From NCBI GenBank assembly GCA_015039315.1, contig WIDE01000001.1, positions 228,559 to 292,558 on the forward strand: a DNA stretch of 64,000 nucleotides, written 5' to 3'. The notes below the pieces were generated by a model, which did no database searches, had not been told where the DNA came from, and saw only the letters and a list, made by a program, of their open reading frames with translations. The stretch is from Clavulina sp. PMI_390. Its lineage: Eukaryota > Basidiomycota > Agaricomycetes > Cantharellales > Hydnaceae. Within the stretch, counting starts at the first letter, position 1. Every line of letters starts with the position of its first letter. The position numbers and the translations under genes were made by a program. Positions 10,965 through 23,000 of this stretch are shown here, piece after piece.

Positions 10965-11739
10965 ATGTCCGCTGCTACCGTTGCTGGTAACGTGTCTGAT
11001 GAAGACAAAATGTGTATCATTCGCCTAATCAGATTCGTCTGTGAATCTGAGCGAGCTGGGGGTCGTTGGAGCTACCGTCTCCTGGACGAGCTGGAACTTG
11101 TGTCCGTGGACCGAAAACCCCAGCATGAGGGGAGAAAGAGTGACATCGAAATAGAGACGGAGATCATTGTCAAAGAATGTGAGGGTTTCACAATATGTAT
11201 ACTTGCTGCACTCTTTATTCACGATGTGTTGTCGCTGAACTTATCGCCATATTCCCCCCGGTTGCTTTGACAGTTATGTGTAATACATGGCTTATGGCTC
11301 ATGGAGGCATGATTTCGACGCTGCTGGACTTGTACGGATCTATTTTTCTCGCCAATGACGCTACATCGTCTCTGAAGCTGTTTGTAGCACGACCTCTTTA
11401 CCAGTACCACTGTTGCTCAAGGATGATGACGCGTGGAGTGGAAGTGGCCTTTCCCTTTCCCTCAGCGTAAACCTGCTCTCCCCTGCGCTAAAGGGAGATA
11501 AACTTCGTTGCATTGTCACCTCAAAATCTGGTGGTAAGAGAACAGCAACCAGCTATGGCGAGGTGAGTTCCTCCCTCAAGCATGTTATCATTTGCTTGAA
11601 TGTTCATTTAAACACGGTTTCGTCATGTATACAGCTATGGGGTCCTCGAGGTCTAGTCGCTACCGCTACACACATCAAGATGGTTGCACAACAAGGGGCC
11701 GCAAGCCAGGGCATAGCGGAGTATATTGCAAAGCTATAA
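10965..11739 (+). CDS. Hotdog-fold acyl-CoA thioesterase, tandem copy 3
   Basis: This is the third tandem PaaI/4HBT-type thioesterase. Exons 10965-11178, 11274-11331, 11388-11562 and 11635-11739 give 183 residues. Exon 1 is six bases longer than in copies 1 and 2, which adds two residues near SERAGGRW. The signature reads CNTWLMAHGGM: the Gly after Asn, kept in copies 1 and 2 and common in the family, is Thr here, while HGG is kept. This could alter activity or specificity. It ends 37 bp from the ORC1 stop codon in tail-to-tail arrangement, so the two transcripts probably overlap at their 3' ends. Confidence 0.85.
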
Positions 11740-11776
11740 ACTTGCTGTACAACACCTTTTACAACAGCCTGGATGT

Positions 11777-14700
11777 TTATATCCCTAAAAATGACCGCCA
11801 TTTAGGACCACCTGTCTCGCCTAATACTCTGAGCACCTCTGCTTCCTCTAGATTAAGCATCATCTTCCGCTCCCCATCAGCAACACCTCGACGTACGTCC
11901 TCTATGAGGATTGCACGCGTGGCTGTGAGTGAGTCGAGGACGATGAGAAGCTCGCCATAAGAAGGGCGCCGTTGAGAGTCGAGGTCTTGAGGGAGGACCG
12001 CAAGGAGATTGCTATGCTGATAAGCAACCTGTCGACCAGTAACAGGATCAAAGAGTGGGCTGTTAGCCAGTCGGTTCTGAAGGGCGACATGCTTCGGTTG
12101 AAAACCTACATCATCCCATTTGACCACACTCAGGCCAGACCTCTTCAGGCATTTCCATAACGCGGCGAGCATAATCCGCTCATGAAAGCTGCAGTCACGG
12201 ATGTACGCTGCTGTAGGGCTGTTCTGCATCTCCGCCATTACTTCAGAAATATCCTTCGTTTTCACAGGCCCACTTCTTTTTCGTGACTGGTGTAGCTCGA
12301 CTGCGCGTCTATAGGATCGGTTTGATTAGCCGACGTTGAGCAAAGAGCCGGTGATATTAATGGAGATGGGCAATAGTGACTTACCGACAGACATCCAGAA
12401 CGCGACGTGCATCGCCACTCACACCTGCCACTCGAGCAGCAGCTAGTCGGACAGCATCATTGTCCATGATAGCGACATCGCCACCACCTGATAAGCTGTC
12501 AGTGGCGGTCTTCAGACGAGAGTGAACAATAGCCTCCAGTTGCTCTCGTTTATACGGCCTGAAATCAACACGCTCCATTCCTTAAGTTCGTCGGCAATGT
12601 CAGTGAGGGAGCCAGCGTCTGGGTAAGTAAACGAACATACCGAGCCGACTGCGAACCTTCCCGCTCATGGCGCGCTCTGGTAGGTCCATAGTATTCGCCA
12701 CCGCGAGGACGATCAGCTTCGAATTCGGTAGCGTAGGCCAGTTGAAGAAGTTATACACAACATCTTGTTTGGCTGTCACCAGTTGGTCCAATTCGTCCAT
12801 CAGCACGATGCTAATACACGAAGGGTCAGGCCAGTCATAATCTTGGTATCGAAGCTAAGAATGATGAAGGATACACACCATGCATGGCTACCTGGCCCGG
12901 CGGCCCCTGAGCTCGAGAAATGCTTGTCCAGCTTCCTCAAAGCTTCTTTGGACGAAACACGAAGGTGTCCCTCTGCCGCAACGTCGTGGCCAGATATCGA
13001 TTCCCAGAGCACGCCATAAGCTGCTGATGCATCTGGGATTTTCAGGCCATTGATTTCAACGTAGCTAAATGGGTTGATTTCCTGCAAATATCATATTAGT
13101 GAGGCCCTGGCGATTGTGAGGGCTAGTGAAACGTACATTTTTCTTGGCCATTGCGTGAAGTTCACGAACAACCGCATGAACTGTGGCCGTCTTCCCTGTC
13201 CCAGGTACTCCAGAGATATCTTATGAGTCCACGATCGGTCAGGAGCTATGTCGATGTTGGCGTTGCAGTGGCATGAACGAAACACTCACAAACACAACCT
13301 CCAGCTCCATCTTCCAACAGAACAAGAACTTTCTCCAAAACATCATTAAATTCCTCATCACGGCAAGGGAGAGCGTCTGGTCGTGATCCGACGTGCAGCA
13401 CATGCATCGCTCGAAGGTGTGCATCTTTTGGCAGACGCGACAACGCTTTCGTATCCGTAACTGAGAACTCTGGGGCAGCAAGTTTGTGTCCAGTAGAGTT
13501 CCGCCGGCTCTTGAGCCGTTGACGTGCTCGCAGGCCCGCTTTTGAATGTGGTGTTGGAGCGACTGATGCCTTGGGTTTGGTGGGGGAGAGAACAACAGCG
13601 CGGCTGGGCTGCTTGGGTTTGGACGGAGTTTGGAATATTCGTGTGTTTTCCATGTCGAAGTCATCGCGTTTGGAGGGGGAATGGGTGGTGCCAATCCGGC
13701 GTCGCTTTCGAGGAGTATGGGGTGTGCGGTTAGACATGGACGATTCATCGCTGTCAACGCCGTGGTCGTCATCAGACTCTGAATCAGATGAAGCAGCCTC
13801 AAGAGAGAACTCGTCTCCACTATGCTCGGTACTAGATTCCGATGCAGCATCGCTATCCCCGTCATCGGGTCGTTTGCGCTTCGTAGGGCTAGCTCTCTTC
13901 TTTGAAGGACTGGTCATCGTCTCATCAATGTCCTCGTCTCGAGGTCGGAGCTTCCACGCTGATGGGCGCGCAATAACGCCATCTGAAGCAAGGAGGGCTT
14001 GCTCGCGATGAAAGCCCCAGTTGAAATTGTAGTAGACGCCCTTCTCTGCTCGGATAGCATAGAAGCAGCAGAATTTGTGCTCATCGTTCGGTTGATCTTC
14101 CTCAGAGTCGAGGGCATCCTTGGGGTCATTGGATACGGAGCAGTGGGCAAGGATATCTTGGGGAGAGATGATGGCGGTGGAATTAAGGGAATAGTAAATT
14201 TCATTCTATATGCTATGACTTCAGTACATGGGTTCTCGATGGAGGTTTATTGGGTAATGATAAAGCTTACGGGGGCGTGTTCGCGATCTGCGCGAACCTT
14301 GGGTAGTTCGCTTGGTTGGACGAACCACTGGACCCTGATGCGAGGGACACCTTTGGTCTGAACCCAGGCCCACCATTGCCGACCCTGCTGTCGATCATCC
14401 CCAGCTCCATCCTCCTCGCTGTCCTCACTATCTGACCCTTCTGAAGGCTTTGGCTGCCATAATGAAAGAATGACCCCGACACTAGGATAAGAGCCTTTGC
14501 GAGTGTTGACAAGGATAGTATCTCCAATACGGAAGGCCTCCCCGTCGTTGTTGTTCGATACATTGCTACTAGCTTTGGGTCTCCCTCTGCCCTTGCGTTT
14601 GGTTGCTTGCTTTGCGCTAGATGCAGCTTGATTGGAAGAAGAGCTAGCCGCAGAAGGATCCTGGCGGTAGATCCCAGAATAGAAGTGTAGAGCATCGTCC

Positions 14701-14855
14701 GCGTCCTCCGCTGGGACGTCCACCTCAGAAGATGCCAGTGGCTCATCTGGCCACTTCCAAGTGTAGCCCCGTTTAAAAGAGCGTACTGGCCTGACGGTGA
14801 GGCCCTTTTGTACAATTCTTGATGATCGTCGAGGGGTGGTTGGTTCAGCAGACAT
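11777..14855 (-). CDS. ORC1: Origin recognition complex subunit 1
   Basis: This is the largest ORC subunit, an ATPase that binds origins and helps load the MCM helicase. The start is ATG at 14855 (MSAEPTTPRRSSR). An N-terminal BAH domain spans exons 1-2 (FRIGDTILV, later EIYYS and KGVYYNFNWGFH). A long acidic and serine-rich linker with basic patches follows. Then comes the AAA+ module, with Walker A GVPGTGKTATV, split from the preceding Val by an intron at about 13217-13285, and Walker B VLMDELDQL. A C-terminal winged-helix region ends at RSFLGI. The length is roughly 900 residues, normal for fungi. Upstream, 14936-14942 carries GGCGCGT, also found before MCM4. The 3' end faces thioesterase 3, and a decayed copy of this end lies at about 9700-9918. 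Confidence 0.93.
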
Positions 14856-15055
14856 GGTTGAAGCGCGTGGCAAATAGGAGCAAACGGAACGCGACCAGTC
14901 ACAGTGACTTCGTTCAGACAGAATTTCACGAAAAAGGCGCGTAATTCAGCCGATAGATGTAAGAGCACGATATCCCAATATCAATAGATACAGCGAAGGG
15001 ATTTCTACACAGCATAATGCTAGACAATTGATAATTATCATGTTTCCGTTCTCAG

Positions 15056-16831
15056 CTATGCATCATCCCCATCCTCATCCTCGTCGTCGTCATCTTCCTC
15101 CTCTTCCGACGACTCTTCAGACTCACTCTCCTCCTCAGCCCCTAGATCAGCAGAAATACCTGCATTTTCTGCCCACTGCGCCCACTCCTTGCGCTTCTCC
15201 TTCAAAGTAGCATGTGTAACAGTGAGGGGGTAGTTCGCATACACACCCTTGACGAGGGCATTGCTGAGATAGGGAATGGCCCCATCTGCATCATGCCACA
15301 GGGCGGCCACGATAAGAGCCAGCTGTGCACGTTCGTCCGCGGATTCCTCCGATGACGAAGAAACGCCTCGGCCCTTGCAGTATGTGAGAAGCGCGGCTGA
15401 TACCGTCTGAAGGCTTTCGCTCTCTAGCTCTAGCGCACGTTCTGCGATCGAGGGCGCAGGAACCAGGCGCAGAGCGTTGAGTGCGGATAGTACCATGTTA
15501 GTATATTGCGCAATGGGTGGGAAGTGCGCGAGACTAAGAGGAGGGATGTGGATCTGACTGGCTCCGCCAGCAGAACTATTGCGTCTTGGAAGACTCCCAG
15601 CACTAGCGGCATCAACGAGCCACTCTCCCGGCGGAAGATTACCTCGTAGAGTGACAGTGTTCTCCAGAGTTTCAGCAGCACTTGCGAGGCCTTTTCCAAC
15701 GATAGTAAGAATGGCTTCCTCGACGATAGGTACGAGGGCTTGTCGGAAATCCATGCCCACACGGGCAAAGGAGGACGCGCAATAGGAGAGTTGGGTCAGA
15801 AGAGACGCCAGGGACGACATATCCCCCAGCGGAATGGTATGCAGTTTTGTTTGGAGATGAGAGAGAAGTTGGGAGAGGTAGTGTTGAGTGGTATGGGAAA
15901 GGATACTTCGGAGAAGCATCGTATTCGTAACGGAAGCGGGAGATGCGGTGGATGAGGGAGTGCTGAGGAAGATGGAGGAATACTGTGTAATCACGTCGTA
16001 TACACCCTCGCGAAAGACCTCTACCCATTTTCTCAGCCACTTTGCAGGGTCCTCTTCTAGGTCTCTTGATGTGTTCGCGCTCGCGAACGTATCATCGAGC
16101 TGAGCGGATCGGCCCAAGATGAACGCCATGGCAAGTTGCTCCTCCGAGCAAACTTCCATCCTACGCAGCAGGTTCACAGTTTTGAATAAGACTGGGAGTT
16201 TTGCTGGGGCTCGTAGTTGCTGCAATAATTGCTGGAGGAGCGTCTGCAGAGATGCTACTACCGAGGTATGAATGGACTCGAGGAGGGTGGAAGGGGGGAG
16301 AGTGGACATGAGGTTTCGCTCAAAATGGTTTGCTAGATCCAGAGCTTCAGAGTAGTATCCATTCTTGATGCATGTCGCAAGGAGCTGTGGAAGCTCGAGC
16401 ACATCAAGCAACTTCTCGTGGTGCTCCAGCACCAGAGACGCTTTAGCTCGGTTTTGTTGAATGGTTTTGGTATTTTCGCTGAATAGCCGAGCTTCTGACT
16501 CCAGGTTCGGGATAGAATCGTTGAGCAACGTGTCAAGAGAGGAGGTGAGGGAGCCCAGTGAGCTGGAGAGGGCGTTGGAGGCGGACCGGAGGGAGAGGAA
16601 AGTTTGGTGTTGGGAGTGGCATAGTTGGGTTAGATCAGAACTTAAGATGTCTGATTCTGTGGCAAGACGACCTGGCTCAGTTAAGAGGGTGTCGAGGGGA
16701 AGGGAGCTGAGGTGGGTGAGGTACGACTTGACGGCTGGGGAGTTGAGCTCCTTTTCGGGGACGGAAACCGCTGCTAATAGATCTGCAAGCGTGGATGTTC
16801 CCTCAACATCGCTCATCGCAGGAAGAGCCAT
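15056..16831 (-). CDS. COG8: Conserved oligomeric Golgi complex subunit 8 (Dor1-like)
   Basis: A single-exon gene of 591 residues, unusual here because nearly all neighbours have introns. The N-terminal region matches the Dor1/COG8 family: a short leader, then YLTHLSSLPLDTLLTEPGRL and a helical, coiled-coil-like region. The COG complex tethers retrograde vesicles at the Golgi, and COG8 belongs to lobe B. The protein ends in a strongly acidic Glu/Asp tail. The size is close to that of yeast Cog8. The start at 16831 (MALPAMSD) is the first ATG; a second in-frame Met five residues later is also possible. It lies between ORC1 (200 bp downstream) and the RRM gene, all on the minus strand. Confidence 0.85.
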   Translation of the reverse strand: MALPAMSDVEGTSTLADLLAAVSVPEKELNSPAVKSYLTHLSSLPLDTLLTEPGRLATESDILSSDLTQLCHSQHQTFLSLRSASNALSSSLGSLTSSLDTLLNDSIPNLESEARLFSENTKTIQQNRAKASLVLEHHEKLLDVLELPQLLATCIKNGYYSEALDLANHFERNLMSTLPPSTLLESIHTSVVASLQTLLQQLLQQLRAPAKLPVLFKTVNLLRRMEVCSEEQLAMAFILGRSAQLDDTFASANTSRDLEEDPAKWLRKWVEVFREGVYDVITQYSSIFLSTPSSTASPASVTNTMLLRSILSHTTQHYLSQLLSHLQTKLHTIPLGDMSSLASLLTQLSYCASSFARVGMDFRQALVPIVEEAILTIVGKGLASAAETLENTVTLRGNLPPGEWLVDAASAGSLPRRNSSAGGASQIHIPPLSLAHFPPIAQYTNMVLSALNALRLVPAPSIAERALELESESLQTVSAALLTYCKGRGVSSSSEESADERAQLALIVAALWHDADGAIPYLSNALVKGVYANYPLTVTHATLKEKRKEWAQWAENAGISADLGAEEESESEESSEEEEDDDDEDEDGDDA

Positions 16832-17292
16832 GGTACAAGCGCTCCAGAGTTGAGAGCGTATCGTCGGCGTAGGTGCAGTTGCAGCAGTCAGAAGAACAAG
16901 TTCAAGGGCTCGAGTTTGGGTGTCTGCAACTCGAGCGTAGGCACGATAGACAAAGTGGTTTTGTTGCTATACTAAACGGTTCACGGACTTGATAAGCTAG
17001 GTAATAGTCTACCCATCGAGAGTACAAGCCAAAAAAAAATGGTGGGTTTGGTTCACAGCTGATGCATACTCATAATATATGGGAATGCGAAGAGTCGGTC
17101 ATATATACAGAGGGGAGCGACGAGACGGGAGACAACGAAGCAAGGTAAGAAAACATAAGGGTTTTTGGGAGTGTCCTGAAGGACCAGTACAGGGGAAATA
17201 GGCGAAGGTAAAGTGCAATCCATCAAAGAACTCGTTCAAGAAGGCATCATCCGTCCACAACTGCTCTTTTGAAAGTGCACCAGCAGGTATGC
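16832..17292. other. Intergenic between COG8 and the RRM gene
   Basis: About 460 bp with no ORF worth reporting. It would hold the COG8 promoter and the 3' UTR of the RRM gene; an A-run lies near 17031-17038. Confidence 0.5.
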
Positions 17293-18811
17293 TTAGTATC
17301 GGCGATCGTAGCCACCACCACCGCGACGGTCGTCATAGCCGCCTCCCCTGCGGTCATCGTATCTGTGAGAGAGGGCATAAGAAGTGAGTAAAGCACGAGA
17401 ACTCGAGAGCGTGGAATAAGAACCAATGGGGGTACCTCCGGTCTTCGTATCGCCTATCGCGGTCGTCGTATCGCCTATCACGGTCATCATAGCGGCCCCT
17501 GTCACGATCATCGTAGCGAGAGCGTTCGTAGCCTCCACCACCGCCGCCACCACCACCGCCGCCACCACCACCACCACCACGGCTGTGGAAAAGAACATAT
17601 TTATCAGGGCAATGTAGAAAATGCTAGCCCAATGAGAACTTTACCGGTCGTAGTCTCGGGGGCCACGGTCATCACGACGAGAGTAACGAGAGTCGAACGG
17701 ACGTGGGTCATATTGACGCTCGCCTGCAATCAGACCGAATTTGAGCCCGGCGGAAACCTTGTGATACTGAGATGTAGGGACGTACTGCGCTTGGGAGGGC
17801 CAAAGTAACGGCCAGGAGTGGGCGTGCGGGCACGACCACGACGAGCCTACGTAACACGAGATACAGCATAAGGATTCATCGAGTACCAGAGAGTTAATGG
17901 TCCACAAACCTTCTCAATAACAAGGGCCTTGCCCATCAGCTCGCTGCCATTAAGGGCAGCAATTGCAGAATCAGCGGCCTCGCCATTTTCCATGGTGACG
18001 AATCCGAATCCACGGCTTTCGCGTGTGTGGGGATCGTACATGACGGCAGCACGCTCGACCTAATGGGCATGATTCAATTCAGATCTTGATAGGGTACGCA
18101 GAGCCTTGGAATATACCTTGCCGTGCTTGCTAAAAAGCTCCTCAAGTTCACGGTTATCGACTTTGTGCGACAAGCCCGAGACGTGGAGGTTGTTGCCGGG
18201 GTTCGTACCACCGTCAGCGCTACGCAAACCGAGTGATTTAGTGCAACAAATTGGACATAGAGTGTCTAAAAGGCTTACCGGCCACGCTCGCCATCTCCAC
18301 CGGCACGACGCTCAGGGCTGCGGCTGCTGCGACGTCCCTCAGTAGGACGGTCGCCATCGCGCATCTCACGGTCCGCACCGTCGGCGGTAGACCAAGGTTG
18401 GGCCTCAGAAGCTGGGGCGGCTGCACTTTCTTGCCAAGCTGGATGGTGGACGAGAGAGGGTGCAAGAGCGTTGTTAGGACTGAGTGTTGAGCTTTTTTTT
18501 TGGTCAGGCGGAGCAGGCGAAAAGGTGAAAAGGACTGAGGGAGCAAAGCATGGACTGGGAGGGCTGTATGGAATGAACGGCGGCAAGGACCACTCGAGAA
18601 ATGAAGCAGGAATTGGGGGCCGTGAGCCGTTTTACTGCTGACTATGAATGCTGCTGCTGAACGCGGCTGAAAAGGATCAAGAAATGCTGCGACAAGCGCT
18701 GTGGGGCTGAAGCTGACGCTGACGGCCGAAATAACGCGCTGGCACGGTGCGGTACATAGGGTGGAGGCTGGGCACTGCTGGCGCTGGGGTCGTCGACGTA
18801 CCGTCGGACAT
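17293..18811 (-). CDS. RRM-domain RNA-binding protein with Arg/Asp/Tyr-Gly-rich tail (Tra2-like)
   Basis: A single RRM protein resembling transformer-2/SR-like splicing regulators. RNP2 is NLHVSGL and RNP1 is SRGFGFVTM. N-terminal to the RRM is a short region with RSSRSPERR. The C-terminal tail is dominated by YDDRR, DRD and a run of glycines, the last encoded by a GGN repeat around 17530-17585. The first coding exon is only 10 nt (18811-18802, MSD plus one base), followed by a 363-nt intron, about six times the local norm; exon 2 starts at 18438 (WQESAAAP). At least five exons follow. It is probably nuclear and acts in pre-mRNA splicing, an inference from domain style. It shares a divergent promoter with COX6. 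Confidence 0.8.
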
Positions 18812-18997
18812 GGCTGGAAGTTATCTTTCTTCTCGGTGGGCCCTGTGGGGTGGTGGGCTGTGTGGTGACTTGTTGGTTGAGGGAGCAAGAGGCAGTCCGT
18901 GGGAACCAGCACGTGCAACCGTTTTCAAGCGCCGAGTTTCTAAAACCACACACACACTCTCCAGCGTGCGCTCATCGTCCTCGTCGTCATCGAGCAA
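18812..18997. promoter_or_regulatory. Shared divergent promoter, RRM gene / COX6
   Basis: The two start codons face away from each other with 186 bp between them, so both promoters must lie here or overlap the neighbouring leader. No TATA box is apparent. Confidence 0.5.
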
Positions 18998-19488
18998 ATG
19001 TCCAGGGCATTCCGCGCCGTTCTCCCCGCCCTGAGGGCCTCCCGCACCGTCACCCCCATCTCGTCGCGCGCCGTCCGCACCTTTGCAACCTCGTCCCGGG
19101 CGTTGTCGGGTGGGCACGAAGCAGAATCCTACGAGTCGTTCACCGAGCGCTACACCACCTTTTTCCAGTCCGTCGAGGACCTCTTCGAGCTCCAGCGCGG
19201 CCTCAACAACTGCTTCGCCTATGACCTCGTCCCCGCCCCCGGTGTCATCGAGGCTGCTCTCCGTGCGGCCCGACGAGTAGACGACTACTCCACCGCTGTC
19301 AGGATCTTTGAGGGCATCAAGTCCAAGGTTGAGAACAAGAGCCAGTACGATGCATACCTCAAGGAGCTGCAGGGTGTCAAGCAGGAGCTCGGTACGTGTC
19401 CAAACATCATGCGGCAAATTTTGGTTGGCTCATCAATATCACCCCTTCTCCAGGTATCGAGACGAAGGAGGAGCTGTATGGGCTATAA
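18998..19488 (+). CDS. COX6: Cytochrome c oxidase subunit VI (mammalian Va)
   Basis: A nuclear-encoded structural subunit of respiratory complex IV on the matrix side of the inner mitochondrial membrane. Exons 18998-19391 and 19454-19488 give 142 residues. The first ~35 residues are Arg/Ala/Ser-rich (SRAVRTFATSSRAL), a typical mitochondrial presequence. The mature part matches the family from YESFTERYTTFF through the helical repeat region (RAARRVDDYSTAVRIFEGI) to the conserved C-terminus ETKEELYGL. The length is like yeast Cox6. It is divergent from the RRM gene and is followed by about 550 bp before the MCM4 stop codon. Confidence 0.93.
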
Positions 19489-20044
19489 ATGCGCGTTTCC
19501 AGTGACCTATATGTATGTGTGCTCTCTGTGTATGACTCTTTCTGTGCTCACCCGAACTTTTTCTTCTCCCGGATGTTCAGTTATACAGGTTGCCATTATC
19601 CCAATTGTCAATACTGTCCAAACCACTGCATACGTTAGAGCGCTCGCCCTACTGTCAATCATCATCCCGTTCCTCTCCCCCTTGCTCTGCACGAAAATGC
19701 AGTCGCCGATACTTCGTTCACACGGCTTTCATTATAGCTTCCCATGATAAGAATTGCGAGTCCAATCAGGTTACCCTTCAGTGTCATGCTCCTGCTCCAT
19801 GTTCTTTTGAGACAATGTGAGCTGTAAGTCAGTATGATATACTGAGAGAAGTCCCTTGCTCTCTTTTTGCGACATGCAAGGAAATTCGGGTCAAATAATA
19901 TCCGACATTCAGCTTTATTGTTGACTATACAATACATACAGCGAGAAACACAGATCTGAGTCTCGTCAAAATTGCTGATACATACACAAGCCCCAGTCCA
20001 AACGATGCATCGTCGGCATGCGAGGTGAGACATAGTGAGATGGA
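19489..20044. other. Intergenic between COX6 and MCM4 3' ends
   Basis: The convergent genes leave about 550 bp of T-rich sequence with no supported ORF. It should hold both 3' UTRs. Confidence 0.5.
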
Positions 20045-23000
20045 CTAGTCATTCCTCGCCTTGCGCAACGTTCGCCTGTCTCTCTCACCAGAGACCTTCA
20101 AAATTCCCTCCGTCTCCAGCTCCCGGACCACCGTCGAGAACTCTGTAACATCAATCTGAACCGTACTCTGCTCGTTGAGACTCTTCAGCATGTCCGCCCA
20201 GCGCACGCTCTTCGTCCCCAGACCATCAATGGCGGCAGTAATCTCACGCTTCAAGTCTGCATGCAGCTTGCGCTGCTGCTGCCCAGCACCAGTGTTCAGT
20301 AGGTCAATATCAATCAACCCCGTCACCGGATCCGTCGCACTCGCTCGGATAGCCTCACGCATCAAGCGCGATGCCTCCTCCACGTCCTTCAACTCGACGA
20401 GCTTGGACAACCGCATGCGCGCGTGCGCCTCGGATAATCGAATAAGGGATTCAAGCTGCCGCGTCGTAGCGGTGATTCGGCGCTCGGACGAGCGAGAATC
20501 CTCGCCAACACGTCGCATGGCCACATAAGAAGCGACCAGCTCATTGCCAGCGGCCTCAGTGATCACAGGGTTGATATGATCACGAGCATAAGTGATGTAA
20601 GCAGTGAGCATCTCGATAGGCTACACAGGTAACTGTATGTCAGTATTGCATCGTATGGGAACGATGAAGGAAGACTGACCAGGAAATCCAACGCGGCTGC
20701 TACTGGGGCATCTTCAAGGTATAGTCCAACTAGATGCTGTGCCAACTGTCGATCTAATGATTCGTCGACACGGTCGAGGACGAGATATAGCAGATCAAAT
20801 CGAGAGATGAGTGTGGGGGGTAGGTCGATGTTGCGTGCGATGGGCCAATTGGGGTTGTACTTGGACTGTACTGGATTTGCGGCTGCAAGGATGGAAGTGC
20901 GGGCGTTCAAGGTCGTAATGATGCCCGCTTTTGCGATGGAAACAGTTTGTTGTTCCTACGAATTGTTGAAATGTTTGAGATCGCGGTAGAGTATCGCCCA
21001 ACGAAGAGCGTCTTACCATGACTTCGTGAAGTACGCTTCGGGTTGCGTCTGACATCTTGTCAAACTCATCAATGCAGCAAACGCCGCCGTCGCTGAGCAC
21101 CAACGCGCCACTGAAATAGAACAACTGATGAGAATGGCGTTCGGAAAGACCGCACATGAACATACCTCTCGAGGACAAGTTGCTTGGTGTCAGGATCCCG
21201 TGTCACATAGGCTGTCAGGCCAACAGCAGACGAGCCCTTGCCAGACGTGTAAACTCCTCGCGGAGCAATTTTGTGAACGTACTACGGGACGGGGGAAGTT
21301 CAGTAACAGCAACCAGGTTTGACGAGTAGAATTGGAGCTCACGCCAAGAATCTGAGACTTGGATGTACCCGGATCACCAACAAGGAGCACATTGATATCA
21401 CCACGATATCTTGGACCACCACCTCCACCACCCCTCTCGACAGTCTTATTAGCGCCGCCGAAAAGTTGTAAAAGGATCCCTTTTTTCACGTCATCCATCT
21501 CCCAAATCGAAGGCGCGAGAGATCGAGCGAGGTATTCGTACAGATCCTCTCGCTGGCTGAGCTCCTTCAATTTGTCTTCCAAAACAGCCGCCCGTGAGCG
21601 CCCATCAGCTGAATCCAATCCTTGAGCATATCCATCAGCGCCGATAATGATCTCATCTTCCATGTCGCCACCAATCCCTACTCCGCCAGCCACACCAGGA
21701 ATCTTTGGGTCGCCCGCACGAGTGGTCTTGTCAAGACCGAGACGCTTGCCATCTCCTCGCTGGATGTGAACGACATCGATGTACGTCTTGAAGAGTGACT
21801 TGACGGTACGCTGGCGGGGGTTGACTCGCACAGGTACGGAGCGGAAGACGCCAGTGACAGTGATGCGATCACCAGGCTTGGCAAGATCAACCAGCTCGTC
21901 GTACACACAGAGCGATACGGTATGCGGTGTTTGCCCATCGGGAACAACGTCTAGTGGAGCTCGTAAGCACGCGATGAGAAGCTCATTTGATACTTGCCTA
22001 CATACCTGGGGTTTCTTGGAGACGAATGACTTGGCGATCGGCAAACTGGCTTCGGTTGTGGATCAGAGACATCGTCCCGACCGAGCCACACACTTCACGG
22101 GGGCAGGCGGAAGGTTCAGAGATCCTGCCACGGTCGATGCCAACTTGCATGGTATGCGAACATGTCAAGCAGCGGAAGAATGCTATGTGAAACGCGTGGC
22201 AATTGAGGAACAGTCATATATCAGAAATAATCTGAAAGAAGGCGGACCTGTTTTCATGTCTGGAATCACAGGGGTGGCACGGATGACTAGACCCTTGATG
22301 CAGCACAACTTGTCCGTATCTGATGGCAGAGCTTGTCAGAATAGTACCAGGCATACTCCTCAGGAGGGGACTGACCGCTGGGGTTTAGATTCCTCATGTT
22401 AACGGCTTCAAATCCAAATGGTCGGACCATGTACACATGCGCGTTCATATCATCTACTTCGTCTTGTGTGAGGGTGTAACCTTCGTCTCCTCGCGCTAGC
22501 TCATCGTCGAGATCGTCCTGAGCCAGTTGAATCATGCAGTCTTTGAGGACGTGATCCATGATGGGGACCAATTCTTGTGGGTATTTCAGAAGCTGGTTAT
22601 ACAATTTCTTGGTGGGCGGATACGCTGCCAGGTTGGTCGTGTCGAGGTTGAGACTCGTCTGCGAAGTGAGACGCATTGTGCGGAGGTAACCCTGATAGAG
22701 TCGGCGCTCGCCGTTTTCTGGATCGAGTTGGGCGGGGTGATGCACATTTCTGGAGCGATCATGCTGGATGCGATATTTGACCCTAAAATTACGGAGGAAA
22801 TCGGTGAAGGCGGCCATGCTCTCTAGGATCGAGACATTGGTTCCCCAGATGACCTTGATAGCCTCTTCAGGGTTATCAGTCGGAGGAGCCTGTGCCGTCA
22901 GGTCGGGGCCCGAAGAAGGATATGCAAGGTCTGGCTCAGATGACACGGGGGCGAGATTTGAACGACGAGAGGCGCTTGACTTGATACGCTCCATCAGCTC

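Noticed and set aside
13239..13865. 208-codon minus-strand ORF within ORC1
   Set aside because: It overlaps the ORC1 linker exon in another frame. The 13246-13917 frame continues into the BAH and AAA+ parts and is the real one.
14267..14968. 233-codon minus-strand ORF at the ORC1 5' end
   Set aside because: It is out of frame with the BAH-containing exon 14855-14268 and has no family features.
17520..17590. GCC/ACC repeat as a microsatellite array or CRISPR-like repeat
   Set aside because: It is the coding sequence of the glycine run in the RRM protein; no spacers and no regular repeat unit.
18821..19417. 198-codon minus-strand ORF opposite COX6
   Set aside because: It is a shadow of COX6 coding sequence with biased composition; COX6 is clear on the plus strand.
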